Source: Candidatus Bipolaricaulota bacterium (GTDB taxonomy: Bacteria; Bipolaricaulota; Bipolaricaulia; M55B111). From it: a DNA stretch of 5,489 nucleotides. The position numbers were made by a program, and so were the translations under genes. Each line of letters begins with the position of its first letter. The first letter of the stretch is position 1. The DNA lies in NCBI GenBank assembly GCA_018334595.1, contig JAGXLQ010000102.1, forward strand, positions 1-5,489, written 5' to 3'. Below the pieces are notes generated by a model. The model did not search any database and was not told where the DNA came from. It worked only from the letters and a program-made list of their open reading frames with translations. Of this stretch, positions 1 through 5,489 are shown piece after piece.

Positions 1-44
1 TCCGGGATATCATGGACCCAAAGTTGCAGGGTGGCGGAGCCTGA
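1..44 (+). CDS. C-terminal end of a DppC-type ABC transporter permease (5' partial)
   Basis: Reading from base 3, the sequence encodes RDIMDPKLQGGGA followed by TGA at 42-44. The RD(I/V)(M/L)DPK(L/M) ending is the typical C-terminus of DppC/OppC-type permeases. It matches the end of the complete DppC in this window (RDVLDPKM), and the two genes share the 11 bases TGGACCCAAAG. This therefore looks like the last gene, or last permease gene, of a second peptide-type transporter directly upstream. Only 13 codons are visible, so the assignment rests on this motif and on the context of a neighbouring paralogous operon. Confidence 0.72.
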   Translation, partial: RDIMDPKLQGGGA

Positions 45-95
45 GTTTACTTTCAACCTTCTCTAATACACGGGATGACGAGTTCCCGCGTTTGG

Positions 96-122
96 CCCGG
101 CGTTGATAATTACCCGGCGTTG
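96..122. repeat. Tandem direct repeat of CCCGGCGTTG, 17-base period
   Basis: CCCGGCGTTG occurs at 96-105 and again at 113-122, separated by ATAATTA. The core GGCGTTG recurs at 4199-4205 after the second dppC-type gene, and ATAATTACCC (106-115) recurs at 4360-4369. The repeat could be a protein-binding site or part of a structured RNA or mobile-element end. Nothing in the sequence decides between these. Confidence 0.5.
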
Positions 123-172
123 GGCGGTGTTCTATGCGGGTGAACGGGAACCTCCCTCAGGTACACCTCGAG
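116..172 (+). other. Possible degenerate IS200/IS605-type right end (omega-RNA-like 3' segment)
   Basis: The stretch contains TGAACGGGAACCTCCC (141-156), resembling the guide-proximal end that lies just after tnpB genes in IS200/IS605 elements, where a TGAA..GGGAA.C.CCC string leads into a terminal hairpin. A short inverted repeat follows: CTCAGG (156-161) against CCT (166-168) and GAG (170-172), with one bulged base. A related string occurs after the second dppC-type gene. No tnpA or tnpB remnant is visible. The inverted repeat is followed by TTCTT and could instead be a weak terminator for the upstream operon. The assignment is tentative and rests on motif recall. Confidence 0.25.
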
Positions 173-201
173 TTCTTCAGGGCACTTCTAATTGTCTTAA
201 T

Positions 202-230
202 TTGCAAAACCTTCAGAAAGCTTTTATGAT
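202..230 (+). promoter_or_regulatory. Sigma-70-type promoter for the ABC transporter operon
   Basis: A -35 box TTGCAA (202-207) and a -10 box TATGAT (225-230) are separated by exactly 17 bases, matching consensus at 4/6 and 5/6 positions. Transcription would begin near 237, giving a leader of about 108 bases before the binding-protein start. This is the best-spaced promoter in the 45-344 gap. The predicted start falls inside the left arm of the 233-323 inverted repeat, so that arm would be only partly transcribed from here. Confidence 0.5.
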
Positions 231-232
231 GA

Positions 233-323
233 ATGAGTTAGAATAGTAGATGCTTGGGGGTGATGTGCATAGAGGACGTATTGTGAATCTATCGGTTCTA
301 ACACCCAGTTTAATCTAACTCAT
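233..323 (+). promoter_or_regulatory. Nested inverted-repeat leader upstream of the binding-protein gene
   Basis: ATGAGTTAGA (233-242) is perfectly complementary to TCTAACTCAT (314-323). Within this 10-bp outer pairing, GGGTG (258-262) pairs with CACCC (302-306), and ATAGA (269-273) pairs with TCTAT (288-292). The three stems nest without conflict and close an element of about 91 bases that ends 10 bases before the ribosome binding site. The layout resembles a riboswitch aptamer or structured leader, but it matches no class I recognise. The outer repeat could instead be a two-site DNA operator, because the predicted start near 237 cuts into its left arm. The pairing is seen directly; the function is unknown. 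Confidence 0.4.
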
Positions 324-344
324 ATCCAAAGACAGGGAGGTCTT

Positions 345-1952
345 ATGAGAAAGGTTTCAATTTTAAGTTTGGTCCTGTTGTTGGTACTCAGCGTTGGTCT
401 ACTGGCGGGCGCTGAAGAGGTGCAGAAGGGCGGCACTCTGACTATAGCCTCTGGTCAAACCTTTAAAGATCTAAACCCGATGGTAATGAACGCAGTTTAC
501 GACAACTACGTAACAAATCAGGTATTTGACGAATTGCTGGCCTTGGACCCGGAGACGTTGGAGCCCAAGCCCTATATTGCAAAGGATTGGGAATATTCTG
601 AAGACCAAACGGAAATAACTTTTCACCTGAACAAAGGAATTGAATTCCACAACGGTGAAAAGTTAACGGCCGAGGACGTTGCGTTTACGTTTAACTGGAT
701 CATCGACCCGGAAAATGGTTCACCTAATGCGTCGGAATTCGCCTGGTTGAAAGAAGTAGAGATTGTCGACGAGTACACGATAAAGTTTGTAATGGACGAA
801 GACTACGCTCCTTACGCACCGGGACTGGTGGCGGAGACTTTTGCAATTGTCCCCAAGGACACGTTCCTGGAAATGGGTAGAGAGGAGTTCAACCAGAACC
901 CCGTAGGAAGCGGACCTTATAAGTTCGTCGAGTGGAAGAAGGGGGACCACATTAAGCTCGAGAAGAACGAGGACTACTGGTTTACGGACCCCAACCTCGA
1001 CGAAATCATCTTCCGCCCCATACCGAAGATCGCGACGATGATGCTGGAACTGGAGAAAGGTGGAGTCGACATTACGGACACGATGGAACCCGTGCAGGTT
1101 CCAAAGTTCCAAAATATGGACAACGTAAAAGTCATGCAGGAACCTGGCTTAAATTACTTCTACATTGCCTTTAACATGAGTCGGGCACCCTACAACAACA
1201 AAACCTTCCGTAAAGCCGTTTACATGAGCTTCAGCTTGACCGATGCGATTAACTCCATATTCAACTCCACCGCCAAGACGGCAGAAAGGGCTTACGGTGC
1301 GATACCGCCTACATTGTGGGCAAACGATCGTGAATATCTCGAAGAAAACGTAGCCCTGGAAGAGAACGACGAGAGAGCCGCTGAACTCTTTGAAACCCTC
1401 GAAAAGCAAGGAGTGCTCGACGAGGACAAGACGATAACGGTTTACTCTCCGCCCGATGACAACAGAAAGAGACTGGCCACGATCATGGTTACGAACCTGA
1501 GAGACCACGGCCTGAAAGCGGAAACTCAGCCGCTGGAATGGGGCGCTTACCTCGACATGCTTTACCGCGGTAACGAGGACCCGCTCGGTTCGGACGTAGA
1601 CATCTTCATCCTTGGCTGGTCCGGTTCCCCCGATCCCAATGCGTTCACCTACTACATGTTCGAGACTAAGGACAACGCAATTCTGGGAGCGGCAAACAAC
1701 ATGGCTTTCTACTACGATCCCTTGGTCCAGGATAAGATTATGGATGCCCAATCGACGATGGACCAGGAGAAGAGGAAAGAACTGTACGTTGAAGCTCAGC
1801 GTAGGGTCATGTCGGAGTACGTCCATTTGCCGGCATACCACCAGATCGAGACGCGTGGTGTAAACGTGAAGGTCCACGATTACGAGCCGGACCCATTAAG
1901 CACCATGCCTCTGGTCAATCCGTTCAGAAACGTCTGGATAGAAACCGAATAA
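345..1952 (+). CDS. Periplasmic solute-binding protein, family 5 (DppA/OppA type)
   Basis: This 535-residue protein belongs to the extracellular solute-binding protein family 5 (SBP_bac_5), which delivers peptides, nickel or sometimes oligosaccharides to Dpp/Opp-type importers. The signal peptide spans residues 1-23: RK, a leucine/valine-rich core and an A-G-A cleavage site before EEVQKGGTLTIA. No lipobox cysteine is present, so the mature protein should be soluble in a periplasm. Family hallmarks follow in order: the N-terminal lobe with the segment around residues 80-116 (AKDWEYSED to DVAFTF), NPVGSGPYKF at 185-194, and GWSGSPDPNAF at 424-434. The length is normal. GGGAGG (335-340) lies four bases before ATG and supports this start. 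Two permease genes follow. The mature protein is strongly acidic. The substrate cannot be read from sequence; a peptide is the default guess. Confidence 0.93.
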   Translation: MRKVSILSLVLLLVLSVGLLAGAEEVQKGGTLTIASGQTFKDLNPMVMNAVYDNYVTNQVFDELLALDPETLEPKPYIAKDWEYSEDQTEITFHLNKGIEFHNGEKLTAEDVAFTFNWIIDPENGSPNASEFAWLKEVEIVDEYTIKFVMDEDYAPYAPGLVAETFAIVPKDTFLEMGREEFNQNPVGSGPYKFVEWKKGDHIKLEKNEDYWFTDPNLDEIIFRPIPKIATMMLELEKGGVDITDTMEPVQVPKFQNMDNVKVMQEPGLNYFYIAFNMSRAPYNNKTFRKAVYMSFSLTDAINSIFNSTAKTAERAYGAIPPTLWANDREYLEENVALEENDERAAELFETLEKQGVLDEDKTITVYSPPDDNRKRLATIMVTNLRDHGLKAETQPLEWGAYLDMLYRGNEDPLGSDVDIFILGWSGSPDPNAFTYYMFETKDNAILGAANNMAFYYDPLVQDKIMDAQSTMDQEKRKELYVEAQRRVMSEYVHLPAYHQIETRGVNVKVHDYEPDPLSTMPLVNPFRNVWIETE

Positions 1953-2000
1953 ATAACTTGACCTGAATGTTGGACGAACTGTCGAACAAGGAAACTAAAG

Positions 2001-2041
2001 AGCACCAGAAGGGGAGGAACAAACCCTCCCTTTTTGGTGCT
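2001..2041 (+). terminator. Intercistronic terminator or attenuator hairpin between binding protein and permease
   Basis: The arms 2001-2017 and 2025-2041 pair over 17 bp with no unpaired base, using two G-U pairs and a 7-base loop. The inner part, GGGAGG (2012-2017) with CCTCCC (2025-2030), is followed at once by TTTTT (2031-2035). That is the form of an intrinsic terminator whose U-tract can alternatively pair to extend the stem. It starts 49 bases after the binding-protein stop codon. As no strong promoter is evident before the next gene, the hairpin probably allows partial read-through and protects the upstream message, giving binding protein in excess over permeases. Confidence 0.75.
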
Positions 2042-2081
2042 ATATTATCTAAATCTAACTAAAATGATTCGAGGATAAGGT

Positions 2082-3035
2082 ATGACTAGTTATATCATTA
2101 GAAGATTGGGACAAATCGTCCTGGTTCTTTTTGCAGTAAGCATCTTGATTTTCGGGTTGTTGCAGGCAGCCCCGGGGGACCCTGCATCCGTAATGGCAGG
2201 GCCCGGGACGAGTATCCAGGAACTCGAATCCATCAGGGAGGATCTTGGTCTGAACAAGTCCCTTCCCATGCAATATTGGACGTTTGTACGGCGTCTGTTT
2301 AACGGAACTTTAAAGTCGTATGCTTACAAGCAGCCGGTAATATCTTTGATCGTCGAACGGTTTCCTGCCACCCTTGAACTAGGGTTCTTCGCGATACTTC
2401 TCGCTACTCTCGTGTCGGTTCCCGCTGGAATAATCTCTGCCTTCTGGCAGGATTCGCCGGCAGATTACACCGTGACGACCTTTGCGCTGCTCGGTATCTC
2501 AACCCCGGTATTCTGGACTGCGCTCATGCTGATGTTGCTGTTGAGCATTCAGTTTGATATTTTGCCCGTCTCGGGCAGAGGGGCTACCATGTGGGGTTTT
2601 TCAATATTTACGGTTGACGGGTTAAGGCATATCGTGATTCCCATGATCGCTTTAGCCTCGGTACAAATGGCGATGAATACTAGGCTAACCAGATCCAGCA
2701 TGCTTGAAGTGTTGCGGGAAGACTACATTACTACCGCCCGCTCTAAGGGGCTAAAGGAATCCGTGGTGGTGTTGGGCCACGCGTTTAGAAATGCAATCCT
2801 GCCCGTTATGACCAATGTAGGGATGATGGTAGGTACGATGGTTGCAGGAGCAGTGTTAACCGAGACGACAACGGCCTGGCCCGGACTGGGGAGGCTGATG
2901 GTTAGTTCGATCAACAGGAGAGACTTTTCGGTAATATTCGCGCTGACCCTATTGATTGCGTTTGGCTACGTTGTATCCTATTTAATCGTCGATATACTAT
3001 ATGCTTACGCGGACCCGAGGATTACCTATGACTAA
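2082..3035 (+). CDS. DppB-type ABC transporter permease
   Basis: This 317-residue inner-membrane protein is one half of the translocation channel of a peptide/nickel-type ABC importer. The N-terminus SYIIRRLGQIVLVLFAVSILIFGLLQAAPGDP (residues 3-34) is the classic first helix and APGDP motif of DppB/OppB. PATLEL (95-100) precedes the core membrane helices. The cytoplasmic EAA loop that contacts the ATPase spans about 213-241 (EDYITTARSKG, then RNAILP), followed by ETTTAWPGLGRL (261-272). It ends in the family-typical ADPRITYD. Length is standard. GAGG at 2071-2074 sits seven bases before ATG and supports the start. The stop overlaps the next gene's start by 8 bases, implying coupled translation. 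Substrate is set mainly by the binding protein and is unknown. Confidence 0.94.
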   Translation: MTSYIIRRLGQIVLVLFAVSILIFGLLQAAPGDPASVMAGPGTSIQELESIREDLGLNKSLPMQYWTFVRRLFNGTLKSYAYKQPVISLIVERFPATLELGFFAILLATLVSVPAGIISAFWQDSPADYTVTTFALLGISTPVFWTALMLMLLLSIQFDILPVSGRGATMWGFSIFTVDGLRHIVIPMIALASVQMAMNTRLTRSSMLEVLREDYITTARSKGLKESVVVLGHAFRNAILPVMTNVGMMVGTMVAGAVLTETTTAWPGLGRLMVSSINRRDFSVIFALTLLIAFGYVVSYLIVDILYAYADPRITYD

Positions 3036-4182
3036 AAAAGACGACGAGAAGAAAACTCCGAAGAGACCGTCCAGACTCACCCTGTTGTTGAGCTTAATAT
3101 TCCCCGGATTCGGCCATTTTGTGGAGGGCAAGGTAAAGCTCGGTCTGTTGTTGTTTTCTTTCAGTGCGGTGCAGGTCGTGATTATCTCCGTTGCCGCGGT
3201 AAACAGACGTTTTGCCTGGTTCCAGGGAGCTGCAGATAGGGTAATTGCCAGCTGGGCTTCGATCGTATTTCTACTGCTATTCTGGTTTATCAGCGTCTTA
3301 TCCGTAATGAGGATTCATAATGAACCCGGAAGTGGGTTCTGGAACAGAGCGGGGAGAAATTTCCTCAAGCACAAGAAGGGTTTGGTCGGGGCTTTTATCG
3401 TCTTTATCGTGCTGTGGGCTGCGCTGTACGCGCCCCTTGTTGCACCGTTCAAGCCGATGAAGATGGATTTGATGAATACCGTTACCGCCCCCGGCGTTTC
3501 TGGACACCTTTTGGGGACGGATAATTTCGGGCGCGACATATTGAGCAGGATAATCTTTGGTTCCCGGGTTGCGCTAGGTGTGGGGGGAGGAGCGACGCTC
3601 TTCAATATGGTATTTGGCGGCCTATTGGGTCTGATTGGCGGTTATTACAGGGGAGTAATTGACTCAATAATTATGAGGATCCTGGAGGTCCTTAATTCCA
3701 TCCCCTACATCATTTTTGCGCTGTTAATTCTCAGCGTCTTTGGGGCGGGGGTATTTCAGATAATCATCGTCCTGGGTATTTATGGACTCCAGGCGGCCAG
3801 AATAATACGAAGCGAGGTGCTATCGGTACGAGAAGAGGACTACATCATGGCCTGTGATGCCTTGGGTGCGGGGGACTTTCGCAAGATATTTAAGCACATC
3901 TTCCCAAATTCAATGGCGTCCCTGTTGGTTGTAACCACTATGAGAATAGGGGTTAACATAATAGTTGTGGCCGGTCTGAGTTTCCTTGGATTTGGTGTTA
4001 AGCCGCCCACACCCAGCTGGGGTGCGATGTTGGAATCCGCCCAGTCGTACATGACCGTGGCCTGGTGGATGGCGGTATTTCCGGGCCTCACGATTGTCCT
4101 CACCGTCTTTGGGTTTAACCTGCTCGGCGATAGCTTACGTGACGTTCTGGACCCAAAGATGTCCTCAACGGCGGGCAGATAG
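3028..4182 (+). CDS. DppC-type ABC transporter permease with an N-terminal membrane extension
   Basis: This is the second channel subunit, 384 residues against roughly 280-310 for typical DppC. I start it at 3028 rather than the in-frame ATG at 3001, because GAGG (3017-3020) lies seven bases before 3028 and the start overlaps the dppB-type stop (ATGACTAA). Residues 1-110 are extra: a basic/acidic tail, then FPGFGHFVEGKVKLGLLLF (25-43) and hydrophobic stretches near 36-58 and 75-95. The canonical protein follows: OppC-like N-terminus with helix 119-139, LLGTDNFGRD (161-170), the EAA loop (REEDYIMACDALG at 268-280, then FPN at 292-294), GLSFLGFGVKPPTPSWGAML (316-335) and a DSLRDVLDPK ending. 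No ATPase gene follows. Confidence 0.93.
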   Translation: MTKKDDEKKTPKRPSRLTLLLSLIFPGFGHFVEGKVKLGLLLFSFSAVQVVIISVAAVNRRFAWFQGAADRVIASWASIVFLLLFWFISVLSVMRIHNEPGSGFWNRAGRNFLKHKKGLVGAFIVFIVLWAALYAPLVAPFKPMKMDLMNTVTAPGVSGHLLGTDNFGRDILSRIIFGSRVALGVGGGATLFNMVFGGLLGLIGGYYRGVIDSIIMRILEVLNSIPYIIFALLILSVFGAGVFQIIIVLGIYGLQAARIIRSEVLSVREEDYIMACDALGAGDFRKIFKHIFPNSMASLLVVTTMRIGVNIIVVAGLSFLGFGVKPPTPSWGAMLESAQSYMTVAWWMAVFPGLTIVLTVFGFNLLGDSLRDVLDPKMSSTAGR

Positions 4183-4198
4183 GTTTCTTTTCGTCCAA

Positions 4199-4265
4199 GG
4201 CGTTGAACGGGTGTAGCGCGTGAGGGAATCCCCCACTTAAGGTCTAGTAACCAGAGCTTAAGGGG
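4199..4265 (+). repeat. Imperfect hairpin with IS200/IS605 right-end-like sequence; possible operon terminator
   Basis: A hairpin spans 4232-4265. CCC, CTTAAG and TCT on the left pair with AGA, CTTAAG and GGG on the right, making 12 bp with a bulged A4235 and one G-G mismatch (4242/4256) around a 7-base loop. Just before it, GTGAGGGAATCCCCCACTT (4220-4238) resembles the conserved end of IS200/IS605 elements (tnpB guide-RNA 3' end followed by a terminal hairpin). The segment also resembles 116-156: both have GGCGTTG..CGG, then a GTGA..GGGAA.C.CCC string. No T-tract follows, so it is a poor intrinsic terminator, though it could stabilise the operon's 3' end. No transposase is present. Confidence 0.4.
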
Positions 4266-4317
4266 TACACGGCTGGTACTCAGCTATAGATATTCCTCAA
4301 GGAGTTTTCTCGTCCTG

Positions 4318-4346
4318 TTGCGTTGAAAAGCCTGTTGTGCTATACT
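4318..4346 (+). promoter_or_regulatory. Extended -10 promoter candidate for the EF-G-like gene
   Basis: TTGCGT (4318-4323) and TATACT (4341-4346) are separated by 17 bases, and the -10 box is preceded by TGC, an extended -10 element. Transcription would start near 4353, leaving a leader of about 96 bases. This is the best-formed of three candidates before the gene. Confidence 0.5.
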
Positions 4347-4364
4347 CGGTTGGTTTTGTATAAT
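4335..4364 (+). promoter_or_regulatory. Second promoter candidate with a perfect TATAAT -10 box
   Basis: TATAAT (4359-4364) is a perfect -10 consensus, with a weak -35 box TTGTGC (4335-4340) 18 bases upstream. It overlaps the preceding candidate, so the two could not be occupied at once. Transcription would start near 4371. Confidence 0.4.
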
Positions 4365-4380
4365 TACCCCGTTTCCATAT

Positions 4381-4407
4381 TTGACATTATTCAGGACAAT
4401 ATACAAT
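4381..4407 (+). promoter_or_regulatory. Third promoter candidate with a perfect TTGACA -35 box
   Basis: TTGACA (4381-4386) is a perfect -35 consensus, followed after 15 bases by TACAAT (4402-4407, 5/6). The spacer is shorter than the preferred 17, which lowers confidence. Transcription would start near 4414 with a leader of about 35 bases. Confidence 0.35.
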
Positions 4408-4448
4408 TACTGTAACCTGCTATGTTGGCAAATTGAGGTGATAACTTC

Positions 4449-5489
4449 ATGGCGAATTCGAAGTCTTTGAGTTTAATTGGACATTCTGGGACAGGAAAAT
4501 CGGAGCTGGCGAAGAACTTTTTGCAGATGAGCGGGGTTGACGGAGACGTTACGTTTGACCCCTCGCCGGAGGAAAAAGAACATGGCCATTCTATAGATCT
4601 GGGAATAGGTTCCTTCAAGTACAAGGGACAGAACTGGACCGTATTGGATACGCCCGGCGCAGATGAGTTTGTCGAGGAGGTTTACAAGGGCGTTTTCGTT
4701 TCCGAGACGTCGCTATTGTTCGTCGATGCTGAGAAAGGGATACAGGCGCATACTAAGAAGCTGTGGGAAGTAGCGCAGGGGTACGACAAGCCCACCGCCC
4801 TGTTGTTTAACGGGATGGACAAGGACGAGGCGAACTTCGACGAGGTGCTTGGCGAGGTCAGGGAAGCGTTAAACAAGAATATCGTAGTCCTGGAGATTCC
4901 CATCCTGGAAGATGGCGAGTTTGTCGGATTCGTCGAGGTAGCCTCAGGTAAGGCCAAGTACTTCGACGGTGAAACGGGAGAGGTTCCTGACGAACTCCAG
5001 GGAAGGCTTGAAGAGGAACGGGAGAAGTTACTCGAGGCTCTGGCGGAACAGGACGACGAGCTGATGATGAAGTACCTGGAGGAAGAGGAGATTACCGCGG
5101 AAGATACCGAAGTTGCGTTGAACAAAGGTTTCGCGGCAAACGAATTCTCTCCGGTATTTGTTGGCTCTGTTGTAGAGGGCCTGGGTACGGATTTGTTGTT
5201 GACGGAGCTAAACGACCTGGTCCCTGAATTCGATCCCGGTGAGGGACGGGGAAGGTCGGACGCTCTCGTCTTCAATCAGTTCTCCGACCCCTATCTGGGA
5301 CGACTGTCCTTTGTAAAAGTTTACGGCGAAGAGTTGAGAGAAGATGCTACCTTAAGAGACCTTCAGACCGGTGATGAACACGACATTACGGATATCTATC
5401 GGTATCACGGCGGCGATCAGGAAAAGACCCACGAGGCCAAACGTGGTGACGTAGTCGCGCTGGGCAAGCTGGAGGAAGTTGGCCTCTCT
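4449..5489 (+). CDS. EF-G-like translational GTPase (FusA paralogue), 3' partial
   Basis: The frame is open for 347 codons and leaves the window, about half of a typical 680-700-residue EF-G. It resembles the EF-G-like (EF-G2-type) branch, not the main elongation factor. The P-loop is GHSGTGKS (11-18), where EF-G has GHIDHGKT. The switch I region is KEHGHSID (43-50). G3 is DTPGADEF (67-74), with alanine where EF-G has the catalytic histidine. G4 is NGMD (121-124) instead of NKxD. G5 is GSVVEG (239-244) instead of GSA. Residues near 155-235 form the G' insert, rich in acidic helix. Domain II begins near 274 (FNQFSDPYLGRLSFVKVYGEEL). GAGGTGAT (4435-4442), a perfect match to the 16S 3' end, sits six bases before ATG. 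The role is unknown: a ribosome-associated GTPase, possibly with slow or altered nucleotide turnover. Confidence 0.88.
   Translation, partial: MANSKSLSLIGHSGTGKSELAKNFLQMSGVDGDVTFDPSPEEKEHGHSIDLGIGSFKYKGQNWTVLDTPGADEFVEEVYKGVFVSETSLLFVDAEKGIQAHTKKLWEVAQGYDKPTALLFNGMDKDEANFDEVLGEVREALNKNIVVLEIPILEDGEFVGFVEVASGKAKYFDGETGEVPDELQGRLEEEREKLLEALAEQDDELMMKYLEEEEITAEDTEVALNKGFAANEFSPVFVGSVVEGLGTDLLLTELNDLVPEFDPGEGRGRSDALVFNQFSDPYLGRLSFVKVYGEELREDATLRDLQTGDEHDITDIYRYHGGDQEKTHEAKRGDVVALGKLEEVGLS

Noticed and set aside
134..229. A 31-codon ORF (MRVNGNLPQVHLEF...) preceded by GGGCGGTG
   Set aside because: The ribosome-binding match is weak, the reading frame lies inside the right-end-like segment, and it ends inside the predicted promoter. 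Nothing supports translation.
1149..1877. Long minus-strand open frame opposite the binding-protein gene
   Set aside because: It lies wholly within a well-supported family 5 binding-protein gene, and its translation shows no recognisable domain.
1970..1989. Imperfect inverted repeat TTGGACGA / TCGAACAA after the binding-protein stop
   Set aside because: Only 6 of 8 positions pair and the hairpin would be marginal; the strong hairpin lies just downstream.
2041..2048. TATATT/TATTAT as a -10 box for an internal promoter before the DppB-type gene
   Set aside because: There is no acceptable -35 box at normal spacing; the AT-rich stretch after the hairpin explains it.
3001..3027. Upstream in-frame ATG that would add nine residues to the DppC-type permease
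   Set aside because: The ATG at 3028 has a well-spaced GAGG and the usual short stop-start overlap. The extra residues (MLTRTRGLP) lie within dppB-type coding sequence.
4392..4419. CAGG...CCTG inverted repeat around the third -10 candidate as an operator
   Set aside because: The arms are only 4 bp, and extending them needs an asymmetric bulge; this is expected by chance.
4682..5275. Minus-strand 197-codon open frame rich in serine
   Set aside because: It is the complement of the acidic EF-G-like coding sequence; the runs of S and P mirror GAG/GAA-type codons on the + strand.

Overview
The window carries most of one oligopeptide-type ABC import operon, bounded upstream by the last codons of a second DppC-type permease and downstream by the first half of an EF-G-like translational GTPase. 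All genes read on the + strand. The organism looks like a Gram-negative-type (diderm) anaerobe, possibly salt-adapted. The solute-binding protein has a type I signal peptide with no lipobox cysteine, so it should be free in a periplasm. Both soluble proteins are very acidic by hand count: about 91 D+E against 46 K+R in the binding protein, and about 76 against 32 in the GTPase fragment. A salt-in member of the Halanaerobiales would fit, and a Thermotogota-like lineage is an alternative. This placement is an inference with low confidence, because no marker gene settles it.

Layout: positions 1-44 are the C-terminus of a DppC-type permease. Positions 45-344 form a 300-base intergenic region with a tandem 10-base repeat, a stretch resembling an IS200/IS605 right end, a plausible sigma-70 promoter (202-230) and a nested inverted-repeat leader (233-323). 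The operon follows: family 5 solute-binding protein (345-1952), an intercistronic terminator-like hairpin (2001-2041), DppB-type permease (2082-3035) and DppC-type permease (3028-4182, overlapping the previous gene by 8 bases). Positions 4183-4448 hold a strong imperfect hairpin (4232-4265), with sequence similarity to the first intergenic region, and three promoter candidates. The EF-G-like CDS starts at 4449 and runs off the end of the window in domain II.

The binding protein should capture a peptide or another family 5 ligand outside the membrane and deliver it to the DppB/DppC channel. No ATPase gene (DppD/DppF type) lies in the window, so the energising subunits must be encoded elsewhere, perhaps upstream with the first transporter or shared between the two. 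The hairpin after the first gene would let the binding protein be made in excess over the permeases. The GTPase appears to be a separate transcription unit with its own promoters.

The points most worth a second look are: the GTPase, whose G3, G4 and G5 motifs all depart from canonical EF-G; the roughly 110-residue membrane extension on the DppC-type permease; the structured leader; and the paired IS605-like right-end remnants. I see no clear evidence of an entirely new system.
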